Of a stretch of DNA of 64,000 nt, positions 51,393 to 61,900 are shown in pieces. The stretch comes from Tissierellia bacterium (GTDB taxonomy: Bacteria; Bacillota_A; Clostridia; Tissierellales; Peptoniphilaceae), in the NCBI GenBank assembly GCA_012513395.1, contig JAAZCH010000009.1, positions 1 through 64,000 of the forward strand, given 5' to 3'. The position numbers and the translations under genes are program-made. Each line of letters opens with the position of its first letter. Position 1 is the first letter of the stretch. The notes beneath the pieces were generated by a model. That model did not search any database. It was not told the DNA's origin and saw only the letters and a program-made list of their open reading frames with translations.

Positions 51393-51882
51393 TAAACATC
51401 CCTTTTATTGGAGATACTATTATTTCTTTTTTACCTATATCAACATTTACAATAAATTCCTTGACCGCAGGCAACGAGCCACGCAAATTTTCTGATTCTA
51501 CAACGTAGACATCATTAGAAGCACCTTGTACTATATCAGTGACAGTACCTAGGTATTTTCCCGATTTATCATAAACACTACATCCTAGAATATCCGAAAG
51601 ATAATAATTTCCATCTGGAAGTTTAGCTTCATCCTCTGATTTAATGTAAATTCTAGAATCTTTAAACTTCATCACATCGTTAATATCAGAATATTCCTTA
51701 AACTCTAAAATTACTAAGTTTTTGAAATATGATACTTTATCAATGGTTACAAGTTCTTTATTTTCACCTAAATATACTTGACCATATTCTTCAAATCGAC
51801 TGACATCAAATGTATAAGGAAAAACTTTAACATTGCCTTTGATTCCGTGTGTATTAGTTATTATTCCCACTAATGTAAACAT
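51382..51882 (-). CDS. rimM: 16S rRNA processing protein RimM
   Basis: A 30S (head) maturation factor of 166 residues. The N-terminal RimM domain has VGIITNTHGIKGNVKVFPYT, and the C-terminal PRC-barrel has YYLSDILGCSVYD and GSLPAVKEFIVNVDIGKKEI. The ATG begins within the khpA stop (TGATG), and the end overlaps trmD. Confidence 0.95.
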   Translation of the reverse strand: MFTLVGIITNTHGIKGNVKVFPYTFDVSRFEEYGQVYLGENKELVTIDKVSYFKNLVILEFKEYSDINDVMKFKDSRIYIKSEDEAKLPDGNYYLSDILGCSVYDKSGKYLGTVTDIVQGASNDVYVVESENLRGSLPAVKEFIVNVDIGKKEIIVSPIKGMFNEV

Positions 51883-52121
51883 CAGTTTGTTTCCATTATT
51901 TTCAAATTATATTCTATGCCTTTACGTAATGATATAGCTCTTAGAATATTTCTAATATTCTTAGCAATTTTTCCCTTCTTGCCAATTATTCTACCCAAGT
52001 CTTCATCCGCTACATAAAGTTCAAGCAAAACTTCTTTATCACCTATTTGATTCTCTACAATCCTAATTTCTTCAGGTTTAGTGACAATGTGTTTTGCAAT
52101 ATATTCTACTAATTCTTTCAT
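51882..52121 (-). CDS. khpA: KH-domain RNA-binding protein KhpA (YlqC)
   Basis: A 79-residue single-KH protein. The GxxG loop is in GRIIGKKGKIAKNIRNILRA. MKELVEYIAKHIVTKPEEI is the typical opening, so I use the ATG at 52121 rather than the GTG nine bases upstream. In Firmicutes KhpA pairs with KhpB and binds RNA, affecting cell division and mRNA stability. It lies between rpsP and rimM, as usual. Confidence 0.93.
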   Translation of the reverse strand: MKELVEYIAKHIVTKPEEIRIVENQIGDKEVLLELYVADEDLGRIIGKKGKIAKNIRNILRAISLRKGIEYNLKIMETN

Positions 52122-52135
52122 CAAAGTCACTGTAA

Positions 52136-52477
52136 CTAGTTTGTAGTTTCAGTTTCTTCTACAGCTACTTCTTCAACTGACTCTGGTATAACTTCTTCAG
52201 TTTCTATATTATTTTCTGTAGAATTTGTGTAATTCCCGTAAACATCGAAATTATTAAAAAGTCTATTAACTACATCTGTAGGTTTAGCGCCTTTTTTAAT
52301 CCATTCGTTCGCTTTTTCGTTGTCTACTTTTAAAGTGATAGGTTCTGTTAATGGATTGTAATAACCTATCTCTTCAATGAATTTTCCATCTCTAGGAGCT
52401 CTTGAATCTGCTACTACTATTCTGTAGAAAGGATTCTTTTTGCTTCCCATTCTCCTCAATCTAATCTTTACTGCCAT
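52136..52477 (-). CDS. rpsP: 30S ribosomal protein S16
   Basis: S16 core residues 1-85: [40 protein letters not shown] and [12 protein letters not shown]. The product has 113 residues, about 25-30 more than usual. The extra part is an acidic Glu/Val/Thr-rich tail ([19 protein letters not shown]). GGAGGTG precedes the ATG, 14 nt after ffh. Confidence 0.96.
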   Translation of the reverse strand: MAVKIRLRRMGSKKNPFYRIVVADSRAPRDGKFIEEIGYYNPLTEPITLKVDNEKANEWIKKGAKPTDVVNRLFNNFDVYGNYTNSTENNIETEEVIPESVEEVAVEETETTN

Positions 52478-52491
52478 AATGCACCTCCGTA

Positions 52492-53829
52492 TTATAGTGA
52501 AAAAGGAAATTTACCTCTTCCCTTTTTCATGGTTTTTTCCATGCTGCCAAACTGCTTCATCATCTTTTTCAATTCTTTAAATTGTTTTAGCAGTTTGTTT
52601 ACATCTGTTACTTGCGTACCACTACCATCAGCTATTCTCTTTCTTCTTGATCTATCAATTATTTCAGGTTTTTCCCTTTCTTTGAAAGTCATGGATTTAA
52701 TAATAGCTTCAATTCTATCAAATTCTTTCTCATCTACACTGACTCCTTTAAGAGCCGATTTATTTACTCCAGGTATCATAGATATTATGTCCTCTAGTGG
52801 ACCCATACTGCGAACCTGTTCTAATTGGCTTAAATAATCTTCTAATGTGAAAGATTGATCCCTGAGTTTTTGTTCTAATTCTCTTGCGCTTTTTTCATCG
52901 ATAGCAGACTCAGCCTTTTCAATAAGACTTAAAACATCTCCCATCCCTAATATTCTAGATGCCATCCTGTCTGGATGAAAAGTTTCTAAATCATTTAACT
53001 TTTCTCCCATACCAACAAGCTTAATAGGTTTATCTACGACTCCTCTAATTGATAGAGCAGCTCCACCTCTTGCATCTCCGTCTAATTTGGTAAGTACAAT
53101 ACCTGTAACTTCCAAATTGTCATTAAAGCTTTTTGCTACATTAACAGCATCTTGTCCTGTCATAGCATCTACAACTAGCAATATTTCGCTGGGATTAGTT
53201 GATAGTTTTATATTTTTTATTTCTTCCATCATACTATCGTCTATGTGAAGTCTACCCGCTGTGTCTATGATTACTACATCATTTCCATTTTTCTTAGCAT
53301 ATTCTATACCAGCTTTTGCTATATCTACAGGATTTATTTTGTCGCCCATAGTGAACACTGGAACATCTACTTGTTTTCCAACTGTTTCTAGTTGTTTTAT
53401 TGCTGCTGGTCTATAAATATCTCCTGCAACTAATAAAGGTTTTTTATTTTCTTTTTTTAAATTTAGTGCTAATTTACCACTCGTTGTAGTTTTACCAGCG
53501 CCTTGAAGACCACACATGAGAATAATTGTTGGTGGCTTTCCAGATAAATCTAGTTTTTCTGCTTCTCCACCCATCATAATAGTTAATTCTTCATTAACTA
53601 TTTTTATGACTTGTTGTCCTGGAGTTAAACTTTCCATAACCTCAGAACCGATGGTTCTTTCTTTAATTTTTTTGACAAAGTCTTTCACAACTTTATAGTT
53701 TACATCAGCTTCCAGCAGAGCTAATCTTACTTCTCGCATAGCTTCATCTACATTTTCAGTTGTCAACTTTCCTCTGCCAGTTAATTTTCCTAATGCATTT
53801 TGTAATCTTTCTGATAAGTTTTCAAACAT
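52492..53829 (-). CDS. ffh: Signal recognition particle protein Ffh
   Basis: The SRP54 GTPase that targets nascent membrane proteins. The 445 residues have the N domain (about 1-90), the G domain with [15 protein letters not shown] near residue 105, DTAGRLHID and [13 protein letters not shown], and the Met-rich M domain from about 300 to the end ([17 protein letters not shown]). The start overlaps the ylxM stop (TAATG). Its receptor FtsY is encoded about 4 kb away in the window. Confidence 0.97.
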   Translation of the reverse strand: MFENLSERLQNALGKLTGRGKLTTENVDEAMREVRLALLEADVNYKVVKDFVKKIKERTIGSEVMESLTPGQQVIKIVNEELTIMMGGEAEKLDLSGKPPTIILMCGLQGAGKTTTSGKLALNLKKENKKPLLVAGDIYRPAAIKQLETVGKQVDVPVFTMGDKINPVDIAKAGIEYAKKNGNDVVIIDTAGRLHIDDSMMEEIKNIKLSTNPSEILLVVDAMTGQDAVNVAKSFNDNLEVTGIVLTKLDGDARGGAALSIRGVVDKPIKLVGMGEKLNDLETFHPDRMASRILGMGDVLSLIEKAESAIDEKSARELEQKLRDQSFTLEDYLSQLEQVRSMGPLEDIISMIPGVNKSALKGVSVDEKEFDRIEAIIKSMTFKEREKPEIIDRSRRKRIADGSGTQVTDVNKLLKQFKELKKMMKQFGSMEKTMKKGRGKFPFSL

Positions 53830-54167
53830 TAAGCATCCAACTCCTCTACAATTTCATCTAAAAGAATAATTATGTCTTTATTATCAGAACATGCTTCGTA
53901 TAAATCGTCTTTAATAATACCAATCAATTCTTTAATGCGATTACTTTTGTTCTTAAGTAACAAGTTTTCTTCAAATCGTTCTAATTCCTTTACTGCTCTT
54001 TTGAGATTTTCTGAAACTCCTTGTTTACTAATACCTATTTCTTCAGCAATTTCAGACAAAGTATAGTCTAATCTATAATAATAGTAAAAAGATCTACTCT
54101 GGTTCTCTGTGAGTAATTTACCATAATAATCATAAAGAGAATTTAGTCTGACTATATCTTTTATCAA
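53829..54167 (-). CDS. YlxM family helix-turn-helix protein, SRP-associated
   Basis: A 112-residue protein with a sigma-70 region 4-like helix-turn-helix (YTLSEIAEEIGISKQGVSENLKRAV). Homologues lie upstream of ffh in many Firmicutes, and in streptococci YlxM modulates SRP. The start is TTG, supported by AGGAGG 5 nt upstream. It is the first gene of the ffh-rpsP-rplS operon and has a consensus promoter. DNA binding is predicted from the fold only. Confidence 0.9.
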   Translation of the reverse strand: MIKDIVRLNSLYDYYGKLLTENQSRSFYYYYRLDYTLSEIAEEIGISKQGVSENLKRAVKELERFEENLLLKNKSNRIKELIGIIKDDLYEACSDNKDIIILLDEIVEELDA

Positions 54168-54218
54168 AATTACCTCCTCGTTTTGTTTATGCTATCAAGT
54201 TTTTACATTGACTGATTG

Positions 54219-54247
54219 ATTATATACAAACAAAATAAAAATGTCAA
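54219..54247 (-). promoter_or_regulatory. ylxM-ffh operon promoter (full consensus)
   Basis: Minus strand TTGACA (54247-54242), 17 bp, TATAAT (54224-54219). The -35 is part of the 3' arm of the tcdA terminator. Confidence 0.93.
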
Positions 54248-54263
54248 GGGAAATCCTTGACAT
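54232..54263 (-). terminator. Terminator after tcdA
   Basis: Minus strand ATGTCAAGG, short loop, CCTTGACAT, TTTTATTTT: a 9-bp stem and U-run. It overlaps the ylxM promoter. Confidence 0.9.
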
Positions 54264-54274
54264 AGTAAAATATT

Positions 54275-54970
54275 TTATTTTCTTACAATATTTATCAAAT
54301 CTCTGATAACTTCTCCTCCAATTATCATGCCAGATACAGGTGGTAAGAAAGCAATACTTGGGATAAAACCTAAATCTCTTTCTATAGCTTCTTCATCGGA
54401 ATAGACTACTTTTAAATCCTTAACACCTTCTTTTTTCAATCTGTTTCTCATCCTTCTTGCAAGAGGACATCCTCTCGTTTCATAAATATCTGCTAATTTC
54501 AAACGTGTTGGGTCTAATCTTTTACCAGCTCCCATGGCTGAAATTATTTTAATATTTCGTTCTTTACAGTATTTTATTAATAAGATTTTTGAACTTATGT
54601 AATCTATTGCATCTATTACATAGTCGTAATTATCTAAGTTGAAAATTTCAATATTTGTGCTGTCTAGTTTTTCTTTAAATATTTTAACTTTAGCATTTGG
54701 ATTTATAGATAGTATTCTATCTTTTTGTACCTTGACCTTATCTTGTCCTATAGTATCGACTGTTGCAATTAATTGTCTATTGATATTTGTTATGTCCACT
54801 ATATCATAATCACAAAGTAAAAATTCTCCAATACCTGATCTTGCTAGAACCTCTACTGCACCACTCCCAACTCCACCTGTCCCAAATATAGCCACTTTAG
54901 ATTTCAATAGTTTTTCTAAGTTTGCTCTTTCAATAAGACCTTCTGTTCTTTCTAAAAATTTATATTCCAT
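54275..54970 (-). CDS. tcdA: tRNA threonylcarbamoyladenosine dehydratase TcdA (ThiF/E1-like)
   Basis: An E1-like ATPase of 231 residues that cyclises t6A37 to ct6A37. The nucleotide-binding motif reads VAIFGTGGVGSGAVEVLARSGIG near residue 28, then DYDIVDITNINRQ. DAIDYISSKILLIKYC and SAMGAGKRLDPTRLKLADI match the TcdA subgroup rather than MoeB/ThiF. It follows apt by 2 nt. It adds a third A37 tRNA modification gene to the window besides miaA and miaB. Confidence 0.9.
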   Translation of the reverse strand: MEYKFLERTEGLIERANLEKLLKSKVAIFGTGGVGSGAVEVLARSGIGEFLLCDYDIVDITNINRQLIATVDTIGQDKVKVQKDRILSINPNAKVKIFKEKLDSTNIEIFNLDNYDYVIDAIDYISSKILLIKYCKERNIKIISAMGAGKRLDPTRLKLADIYETRGCPLARRMRNRLKKEGVKDLKVVYSDEEAIERDLGFIPSIAFLPPVSGMIIGGEVIRDLINIVRK

Positions 54971-54972
54971 GT

Positions 54973-55494
54973 TTAATTTTCTTCATATTTTAACAAAGAT
55001 TCTACTTTGTATTCAGAAAGTTTGTCACGTCCACCTAATCCTACTAATTCAATTAAAAAGATACACGCCAGTACTTCTCCGCCCAATTCTTCTACTAAAT
55101 TTGCAGTAGCTTTACATGTTCCTCCTGTAGCCAACAAATCATCAACTATTAAAACTTTTTCCCCTTCTTTAATAGCATCAATATGTAACTCTACAACATC
55201 CTTTCCATATTCTAGGCCATACGACTCTCCAATAGTATTATGAGGTAGCTTTCCAGGTTTTCTGACAGGCACAAACCCACAATTTAACGCATAAGCTAAA
55301 CAAGCGCCAATAATAAATCCTCTGGCCTCAACCCCAACGATTTGATCAGGATTATATTTTTTAGCTATTGTTGTTAATTGGTTTATAGCCTCTTGAAGCG
55401 CATCTTTTTCCCTCAATAAAGTAGTGATATCTCTAAAAATAATACCTTCTACTGGATAATCATAAATATCTCTAATCTTGTCTTTTAAATTCAT
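54973..55494 (-). CDS. apt: Adenine phosphoribosyltransferase
   Basis: Salvages adenine to AMP. The 173 residues contain IFRDITTLLREKDAL, GVEARGFIIGACLAYAL, FVPVRKPGKLPH and the PRPP-binding VLIVDDLLATGGTCKA. The ATG at 55494 has GGAGG 5 nt upstream; a GTG four codons earlier would include the ribosome site. A promoter with extended -10 TATAGT lies about 75 nt upstream. It forms an operon with tcdA and is divergent from fbp. Confidence 0.95.
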   Translation of the reverse strand: MNLKDKIRDIYDYPVEGIIFRDITTLLREKDALQEAINQLTTIAKKYNPDQIVGVEARGFIIGACLAYALNCGFVPVRKPGKLPHNTIGESYGLEYGKDVVELHIDAIKEGEKVLIVDDLLATGGTCKATANLVEELGGEVLACIFLIELVGLGGRDKLSEYKVESLLKYEEN

Positions 55495-55568
55495 ATTAAC
55501 CTCCACGGATTAAAATCTTTACTTTTAAATTAAGTAAGAAATATCCAAAAATTCTTTTATATAAATTA

Positions 55569-55574
55569 ACTATA
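55569..55574 (-). promoter_or_regulatory. apt-tcdA -10 element
   Basis: Minus strand TATAGT preceded by the extended motif TGG. The -35 is weak. The resulting leader would be about 70 nt. Confidence 0.45.
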
Positions 55575-55627
55575 CCACAATAATATTTTTCTTACTATCC
55601 ATTTTTACAAGGATTTGAATAAGATTA

Positions 55628-55636
55628 TGATATAAT
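55628..55636 (+). promoter_or_regulatory. fbp extended -10 element
   Basis: TGATATAAT is a perfect extended -10. No good -35 is at 16-18 bp. The predicted start point, near 55643, is just before the ribosome site, giving a very short leader. Confidence 0.5.
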
Positions 55637-55654
55637 AAAACCGAGGTGATTAAA

Positions 55655-57610
55655 TTGAATAATATATTATTTTCCGAAGAGCGTTTAAAATATCTTAAAT
55701 TATTATCAAAGTCATATAAAAATGTCAATTCTGTAGTTTCAAAAATTATTGACCTTAAAAGTGTTCTATATATGCCCAAAGCAACAGAGCATTTCGTATC
55801 AGATATACACGGAGAGTACGAAGCTTTTTATCATGTAATAAATAATGCTTCTGGAGTAATAAAAAATTATATTACAGAACTCTTTAATGACGAAATGGAT
55901 GAAGAAGAAAAAGCAGAACTTGCTACAATTATATACTACCCTGAAGTAAAATTAGCTAGACTTGAAAAAGATGGCAAAATTACTAACTCATGGTTAAATG
56001 ACACTCTAAGGCGATTGATAGAAATGACCAGAAGAGTAGGTTCAAAATATAATAGAGAAAAAATCACGGAAGCATTTTCTTCTGATATTTCTTATATTCT
56101 TCAGGAATTAATATTTGAAAGCCCAGAAAATAGACATAAAGAGCAGTACTATAAGACAATATTTTCTGAAATCATTAAAATGAATACATCCAAAGTATAT
56201 ATTATAGAACTTTCAAATTTAATTAAAAGATTTGCCGTAGAACATCTACACGTGCTAGGGGATATTTACGACAGGGGGAATCAAGCAGAGCTAGTAATGG
56301 ACTATTTGGTTAATCATCACGATGCGGATGTACAGTTGGGAAATCACGATATAGTATGGTATGGAGCTTATACTGGATCAGAAGCGCTAATAGCCAATGC
56401 TATTCGAATTGCAGTTAGATATAACAATCTATCTACATTAGAAGATGGTTATGGAATAAATCTACTCCCATTAGTAACCTTTGCTCTTGAAACGTATAAA
56501 GATGATCCATGTGAGCGTTTTATTCCCAAAGGAAAAGTCACAGAATCCGAGAATGACATGCTCTCAAAAGTTCACAAAGCCATATCTATAATTCAATTTA
56601 AAGCGGAATCAAAAATAATCTCCAGGCATCCAGAATTTAATATGAAAGACAGAGATTTAATAAGAAATATTTCATCAGATAATAAGAGAGTAACAGCTTA
56701 TGGTATAGAATATGATATGTTAGATGACAATTTTCCTACATTAAAAAATGGTATAGAGTATTCAGACGAGGAAAAGTATGTAATAGAAAAATTAGTAGAT
56801 TCTTTTAATAATAGTACCCGTATGAGAGAACATATGAAATTTTTAGCAGACAAGGGAGACATCTATAATATTTTTAATGATAATCTATTGTTCCATGGAT
56901 GTATACCATTAAATTCTGATGGAAGTTTTACAGAAACAATCTTTATGGGTTCAAAATTAAAAGGCAAACAGCTTTTAGACGTATTAAACAATACCGTTAA
57001 AAAAGCTTTCTACACCCAAAATGACAAAGATAAAACCTATTACAATGATGTATTATGGTATTTGTGGTGCGGTGAAGATTCGCCTCTATTTGGTAAAACT
57101 AAAATGACTACATTTGAAAGATATTTTATAGCTGATAAGGAGACTCACAACGAACCTAAAAATCATTATTACGATTTTAGAGACGAAGAAGAAGTTATGG
57201 AAAGGATATTAACAGAGTTTGGTATTACTAGTGAAATTGGCAAAATAATCAATGGACATGTTCCTGTTAAAGCCACCCATGGAGAAAATCCTATAAAAGC
57301 TGGAGGAAAACTCATAGCTATAGATGGAGGATTTTCTGAAGCATATCAAAGTACTACAGGAATTGCAGGATACACACTGATATCGAATTCATACGGTTTA
57401 CTTATTGCTACTCACGAACCATTGAAGCCCCTAGATGAAGTTATTGATAATAATTTCGATATAACTAGTAACACTGAATTTGCACTAGAGTATAAAAGTA
57501 GAAGAAGAGTTGCCTCTACAGATTTAGGTATGAATATAAAAGAAAGAATAACTGATTTGACCGATTTGTTATCAGCATATAGAAGTGGACAACTTCAAGA
57601 AGAAAAATAA
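55655..57610 (+). CDS. fbp: Fructose-1,6-bisphosphatase class III
   Basis: A gluconeogenic phosphatase of the Firmicute class III (Mn-dependent calcineurin-like). The 651 residues carry metallophosphatase motifs FVSDIHGEYEAFYHVI near residue 45, HVLGDIYDRGNQAELVMDYL near 200 and VQLGNHDIVWYGAY near 225, plus NGHVPVKATHGENPIKAGGK near the C-terminus. I use TTG at 55655, with GAGGTG 6 nt upstream; a GTG at 55646 is possible. It is the only plus-strand gene after 11.8 kb, inserted between the apt and ftsY units, with its own promoter and terminator. Confidence 0.95.
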   Translation: MNNILFSEERLKYLKLLSKSYKNVNSVVSKIIDLKSVLYMPKATEHFVSDIHGEYEAFYHVINNASGVIKNYITELFNDEMDEEEKAELATIIYYPEVKLARLEKDGKITNSWLNDTLRRLIEMTRRVGSKYNREKITEAFSSDISYILQELIFESPENRHKEQYYKTIFSEIIKMNTSKVYIIELSNLIKRFAVEHLHVLGDIYDRGNQAELVMDYLVNHHDADVQLGNHDIVWYGAYTGSEALIANAIRIAVRYNNLSTLEDGYGINLLPLVTFALETYKDDPCERFIPKGKVTESENDMLSKVHKAISIIQFKAESKIISRHPEFNMKDRDLIRNISSDNKRVTAYGIEYDMLDDNFPTLKNGIEYSDEEKYVIEKLVDSFNNSTRMREHMKFLADKGDIYNIFNDNLLFHGCIPLNSDGSFTETIFMGSKLKGKQLLDVLNNTVKKAFYTQNDKDKTYYNDVLWYLWCGEDSPLFGKTKMTTFERYFIADKETHNEPKNHYYDFRDEEEVMERILTEFGITSEIGKIINGHVPVKATHGENPIKAGGKLIAIDGGFSEAYQSTTGIAGYTLISNSYGLLIATHEPLKPLDEVIDNNFDITSNTEFALEYKSRRRVASTDLGMNIKERITDLTDLLSAYRSGQLQEEK

Positions 57611-57612
57611 TA

Positions 57613-57637
57613 AAAACCTGAGTTCAACTCAGGTTTT
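57613..57637. terminator. Bidirectional terminator between fbp and ftsY
   Basis: AAAACCTGAGT, loop TCA, ACTCAGGTTTT: a perfect 11-bp stem with A- and T-tracts for both strands. The ftsY stop codon is the loop itself. Confidence 0.92.
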
Positions 57638-58946
57638 CGTCAATTTCGATTCCAAATATGGAGTTAATAAAGGAATTTGAGTCGAAGGGTTGTAAGTCGT
57701 CAATCTTCTCCCCTACTCCAATATAAACTACAGGTATTTGAAGCTCGTGAATAAGTGGTAAAACTATTCCGCCCTTGGCAGTTCCGTCCAATTTTGTAAT
57801 AACTATTCCAGTTACATTAGCTACTTCTTTGAATTCTCTGGCTTGTAAAAGTGCATTTTGTCCTGTGGTTGCATCTAGAACAATTAGAGATTCTTTATTA
57901 GCTTCTGGGAAATTTTTATCTATAATTCTATACATTTTTTCTAATTCATTCATCAAATTTGCCTTATTATGCAATCTTCCCGCAGTATCACATAAAACTA
58001 TGTCAATATCTCTTGCTTTTGCAGCTTGGATTGCATCAAATACAACCGCAGCAGGGTCTGATCCCTCACTATGGTGTACTATATCCACATTCGCCCTTTT
58101 AGCCCATTCTTGCAGCTGTTCTGTTGCAGCAGCTCTGAAAGTATCCGCTGCAACTAGAAGAACCTTCTTACCTTGGGTTTTGTATTTGTAAGCAAGCTTT
58201 CCTATAGTTGTAGTTTTACCAACTCCGTTTACACCTACAACTAATACAATAGTAGGTTCTTTTTTTGGATCAAATGTTTTTTTGGATTCCTCTAATGTTA
58301 TCATCTTTTTAGCTTCATCGGCTAATAAAGGTATAACAGAATTTGGATCAGTTATCTTTTCGTTTTTTATTCTTTCCCTTAAGTTGTTTATTAAGCTTAT
58401 TGTAGTGTCTACACCCACGTCAGCAGTTATCAATATGTCTTCTAAGTCTTCGTATAACTCTTCATCAATGGTTAAATATGTTCCTAAAACTTCATTTATC
58501 TTGTCTGTAAAGTTGTTTCTGGTTTTTTCTAATCCAGTAAATACTTTTTTAAAAAATCCAAAGAATCCGTCATTATTAGTTTCTTCTTCTATAATTTCTT
58601 CTTCAGATTCTTCAATAATCACATCTTCTTGGGTGAAATCATCAATGACTTCCCCATCATAAGTTGCGTCTACAGAAACTTCTTCTACTATCTCAATGTA
58701 CTTATCATCTTCATAAGTGTCTTCATCATAGGTAATATCTTCAACTATTTCTTCTACATCAATTACTTCTTCTATTATTTCATCCTGGGTAAAGTCTTCT
58801 ATTATTTCAATTTCTTCAGATATTATTTCAGATTCTTCAGTTGAAATAATATCTTCGTCTTCAAAAACCTCATCAATAATATCATCCTTCTTTTCATTAT
58901 CTTCAGGATTTAATACATTTTTAAGCCATTTGAACATTTTTTTCAT
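57624..58946 (-). CDS. ftsY: Signal recognition particle receptor FtsY
   Basis: The membrane-associated SRP receptor GTPase. The 440-residue product opens with a basic, amphipathic start (KKMFKWLKNVL). A long acidic A-domain of about 120 residues follows, mostly Glu/Asp/Ile/Val. The NG domain has GVNGVGKTTTIGKLA near residue 245, DTFRAAATEQL, DTAGRLHNKANLM and TKLDGTAKGGI. Two ATGs (58946, 58937) fit the GGAGAAAGGA ribosome site. The start lies inside smc (overlap of about 26 nt). Confidence 0.96.
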   Translation of the reverse strand: MKKMFKWLKNVLNPEDNEKKDDIIDEVFEDEDIISTEESEIISEEIEIIEDFTQDEIIEEVIDVEEIVEDITYDEDTYEDDKYIEIVEEVSVDATYDGEVIDDFTQEDVIIEESEEEIIEEETNNDGFFGFFKKVFTGLEKTRNNFTDKINEVLGTYLTIDEELYEDLEDILITADVGVDTTISLINNLRERIKNEKITDPNSVIPLLADEAKKMITLEESKKTFDPKKEPTIVLVVGVNGVGKTTTIGKLAYKYKTQGKKVLLVAADTFRAAATEQLQEWAKRANVDIVHHSEGSDPAAVVFDAIQAAKARDIDIVLCDTAGRLHNKANLMNELEKMYRIIDKNFPEANKESLIVLDATTGQNALLQAREFKEVANVTGIVITKLDGTAKGGIVLPLIHELQIPVVYIGVGEKIDDLQPFDSNSFINSIFGIEIDENLS

Positions 58947-61900
58947 TCCTTTCTCCAAATTTTAATGATATAACTTTGCTCACACCTGCTTCCTCCATCG
59001 TTATTCCGTATAAATAGTCGGCAGCTGTCATTGTTGTTTTTCTATGGGTTATTATCGCAAACTGAATATTACTTAAGTTTATTAAATACGATAGGAATCT
59101 TTTTATATTGGATTCGTCTAAGGCGGCATCCACCTCGTCTAATAAGCAAAATGGTGCAGGTCTCGTCTCCAATAGTGCAAATAACAAAGCCACTGTTGTC
59201 AAAGACCTTTCTCCTCCAGACATAGCATCTAATAATTGTCTTTTTTTGCCAGGGAGTTGAGCAATTATATCTACGCCTGAGTCTTCAAAGCTTTCAGCTT
59301 CTTCTAATGCTAACTCAGCTCTCCCTCCGTTAAATAAATATTTAAAAATTCTATTGAAATTATTATTTATTTCTTTAAAGGATTCATTAAATTTCTCTTC
59401 CATTGTCATTTCAATTTCTTTCAACAATTCTTTTAATGATTTTTCTGATTGAATTAAGTCCAAGTGTTGGTTTTTAGTAAAAGCATATCTTTCTTCAGCT
59501 TCTCTATAAGATGAAATAGCACCTAAATTTACATTCCCTAGATTTCCTATTTCTTGTTTCATATTCTTAATTGCTGTTTTGGTAATCTTAGTTTTGTAGT
59601 CATCAAATAGAAGTATTTCAGGCTCTATTGTAAAATTATAACTTTCTTGTATATCTATAATTAGATTATCAATTTTTTCTTTACTATTTTCTAATTGCGT
59701 ATTAACAAAGTATAACTCTTTTTCTAAATCCAATAGTTTCCCTTTATTTTCATTGATATCTTGCGTTAATGTATTGTAATTCTCAAAAATTAACTTTCTT
59801 TTTTTCTGCAATTCTAGATTTACTTTATCAAAACGTCCATTAACTAATATCAATTTAGATAAAGTGCTTTCATCCAATATGTTTTCTTTTTCAAAAACAT
59901 CAATTTCTTTAGTATAATCCTCTATTTTTTGATTCAATGAACTAATTTCATTTTTAATTTTACTACAATCTTCTTTAAGTCTGGTGATAGTTCTATTAGT
60001 AAATCCTATTTCAGAATCTATATTTGCTAATTCCAAATTTGTTTTTGTAATGAACTCTACAACAGAGTCTTTTTTCTTTTGTAGCTCTGAAACTTTTTCG
60101 TCTATTAATTGTTTTTTTGATTCTAGTTCTGAAATGGAATTAGAAGAACTTTCTTCTTCGGCAGTTAAATTCTCTATAATTTTTTTAGTTTCTAGAATTT
60201 GTAAGTCATAATTTTTTACTTGTTCTTCATATTCTAGTATGTTATTTCTATTACTTTCATTGCTTAACTTTAACTCAATTAATCTGGAGTTTGTTTTCGT
60301 CTTTTCCTCATTTAGAGAGGCAACTTTTTCTTTGATAAAGTTTAAGTTATTTTCTACTTCAAGTATTTTAGATCTTTCTATACTTATTTTATTATCAAGG
60401 TTTTGAATTGTTACTTTGTGAAAATCCACTTCTTTTTTTAAGCTTTTCAATTCATTCTTTCTATTAAATATATTTCCAGCAGTATTGATATAACCGCCGC
60501 TTACGGATCCTCCTGGATTTATGACATCCCCATCTAATGTAACTATTTTTATAGATTGTTTTACACTTTTTGCAATTTTATTTCCATTATCCAAAGAATC
60601 TACTATTGCTATATTACCCAATAAGAATTCAAATATTTCTAAATATTTCTTATCAAATTTGATTAAGTTTGATGCAAATTCAATAAATCCAGGATGATTT
60701 ATTTGAATTTTCTTACGATAATTCTTAATATTATCTAAAGGCAAAAACGTAATTCTACCTAACTTTTCATTTTTTAAAAAATTTATTATCTTCTGAGCAG
60801 AAGCAAAGGTATCTACTATAAGGTTTTGAGTATTTCCACCTAATGCTGTACTTATTGCTTTTTCATACTTTTCTTCCACGCCAATTAAATTTGCGACTGT
60901 ATCGTGGAGTTCTGGAAATGATAAATCCCTCTTATTGACAACTCTAAAAAAATCTCTTATAGACTTATTATAGCCTTCATATGATTGTTCCATGTTAATA
61001 AGTGTACTCAGTCTAGCTGATTTACCATTAAGTGCTTCAAAATTTTTACCCTTTTCTTGTACATATTCAGCTGTCTTAGTTTCAATTATATTTTTCCCTT
61101 GAAGTTCTAAGTCAATTAACTGGGTGTTTTTGTCTATTTCTGCTTCAATGTCTTTGATACTTTGTTCAAGCTTATTGAGGGAAAAAATCATATCTTCATT
61201 GTTTTTTTCAAGTCTTTCAAATTGAGTGTTTATTTTTATTTGAGCGTTTTTTCTCTCGGAATTTAACGAATGCAAAGTATCTCTTTTAATTTGGTTTTTA
61301 TTAAGTTTATCTTCTTCCAATGCTATTTGTGATAAATATCCGTTGGACTCTTCTTCTAATTTGTTTATATTTTCATCTAATTTATTTTTATCTATATTAT
61401 ATTGTAAAACAACTTCCAAGGATTTGGATCTGTTTAAATTATATTTTTCCAAATCATCTAAAGCTGCGTCTAATTCTGATTTTCTACTGACTATCTCTTC
61501 TTCTTTGATTTTCAATCTTGCAGCGTAATCGTTTATATCATCTTTTTTACTTTGAATTTTTTCTCTGTTAATATTTATTTTGTTAGTTAAATCTTTTTCA
61601 TTTCTAATGTTTTCTATATTTTGTCCTTGAAGCTCTGCTATTTCTAATTCAATTTCATTTAATTGGTCTTCTATATTTTTATAATTGTCTTCATGTTTTG
61701 AAATTATTTCAATTAATTTAGATTTACTCTCATTGGCCTCACTGTAATTTTTTTCTAGCTCCAAGTCTACTACTTTAAAATTTCTTATATCTTCGTAATT
61801 TTTTGATATCTCAGAAACCTTGATTTTTTCGAATAATTCGTTATATCTTAATGCTATTTTAGATTCTTCTTTTAACGTATCTTTTTGGTTTTTTATCTCT

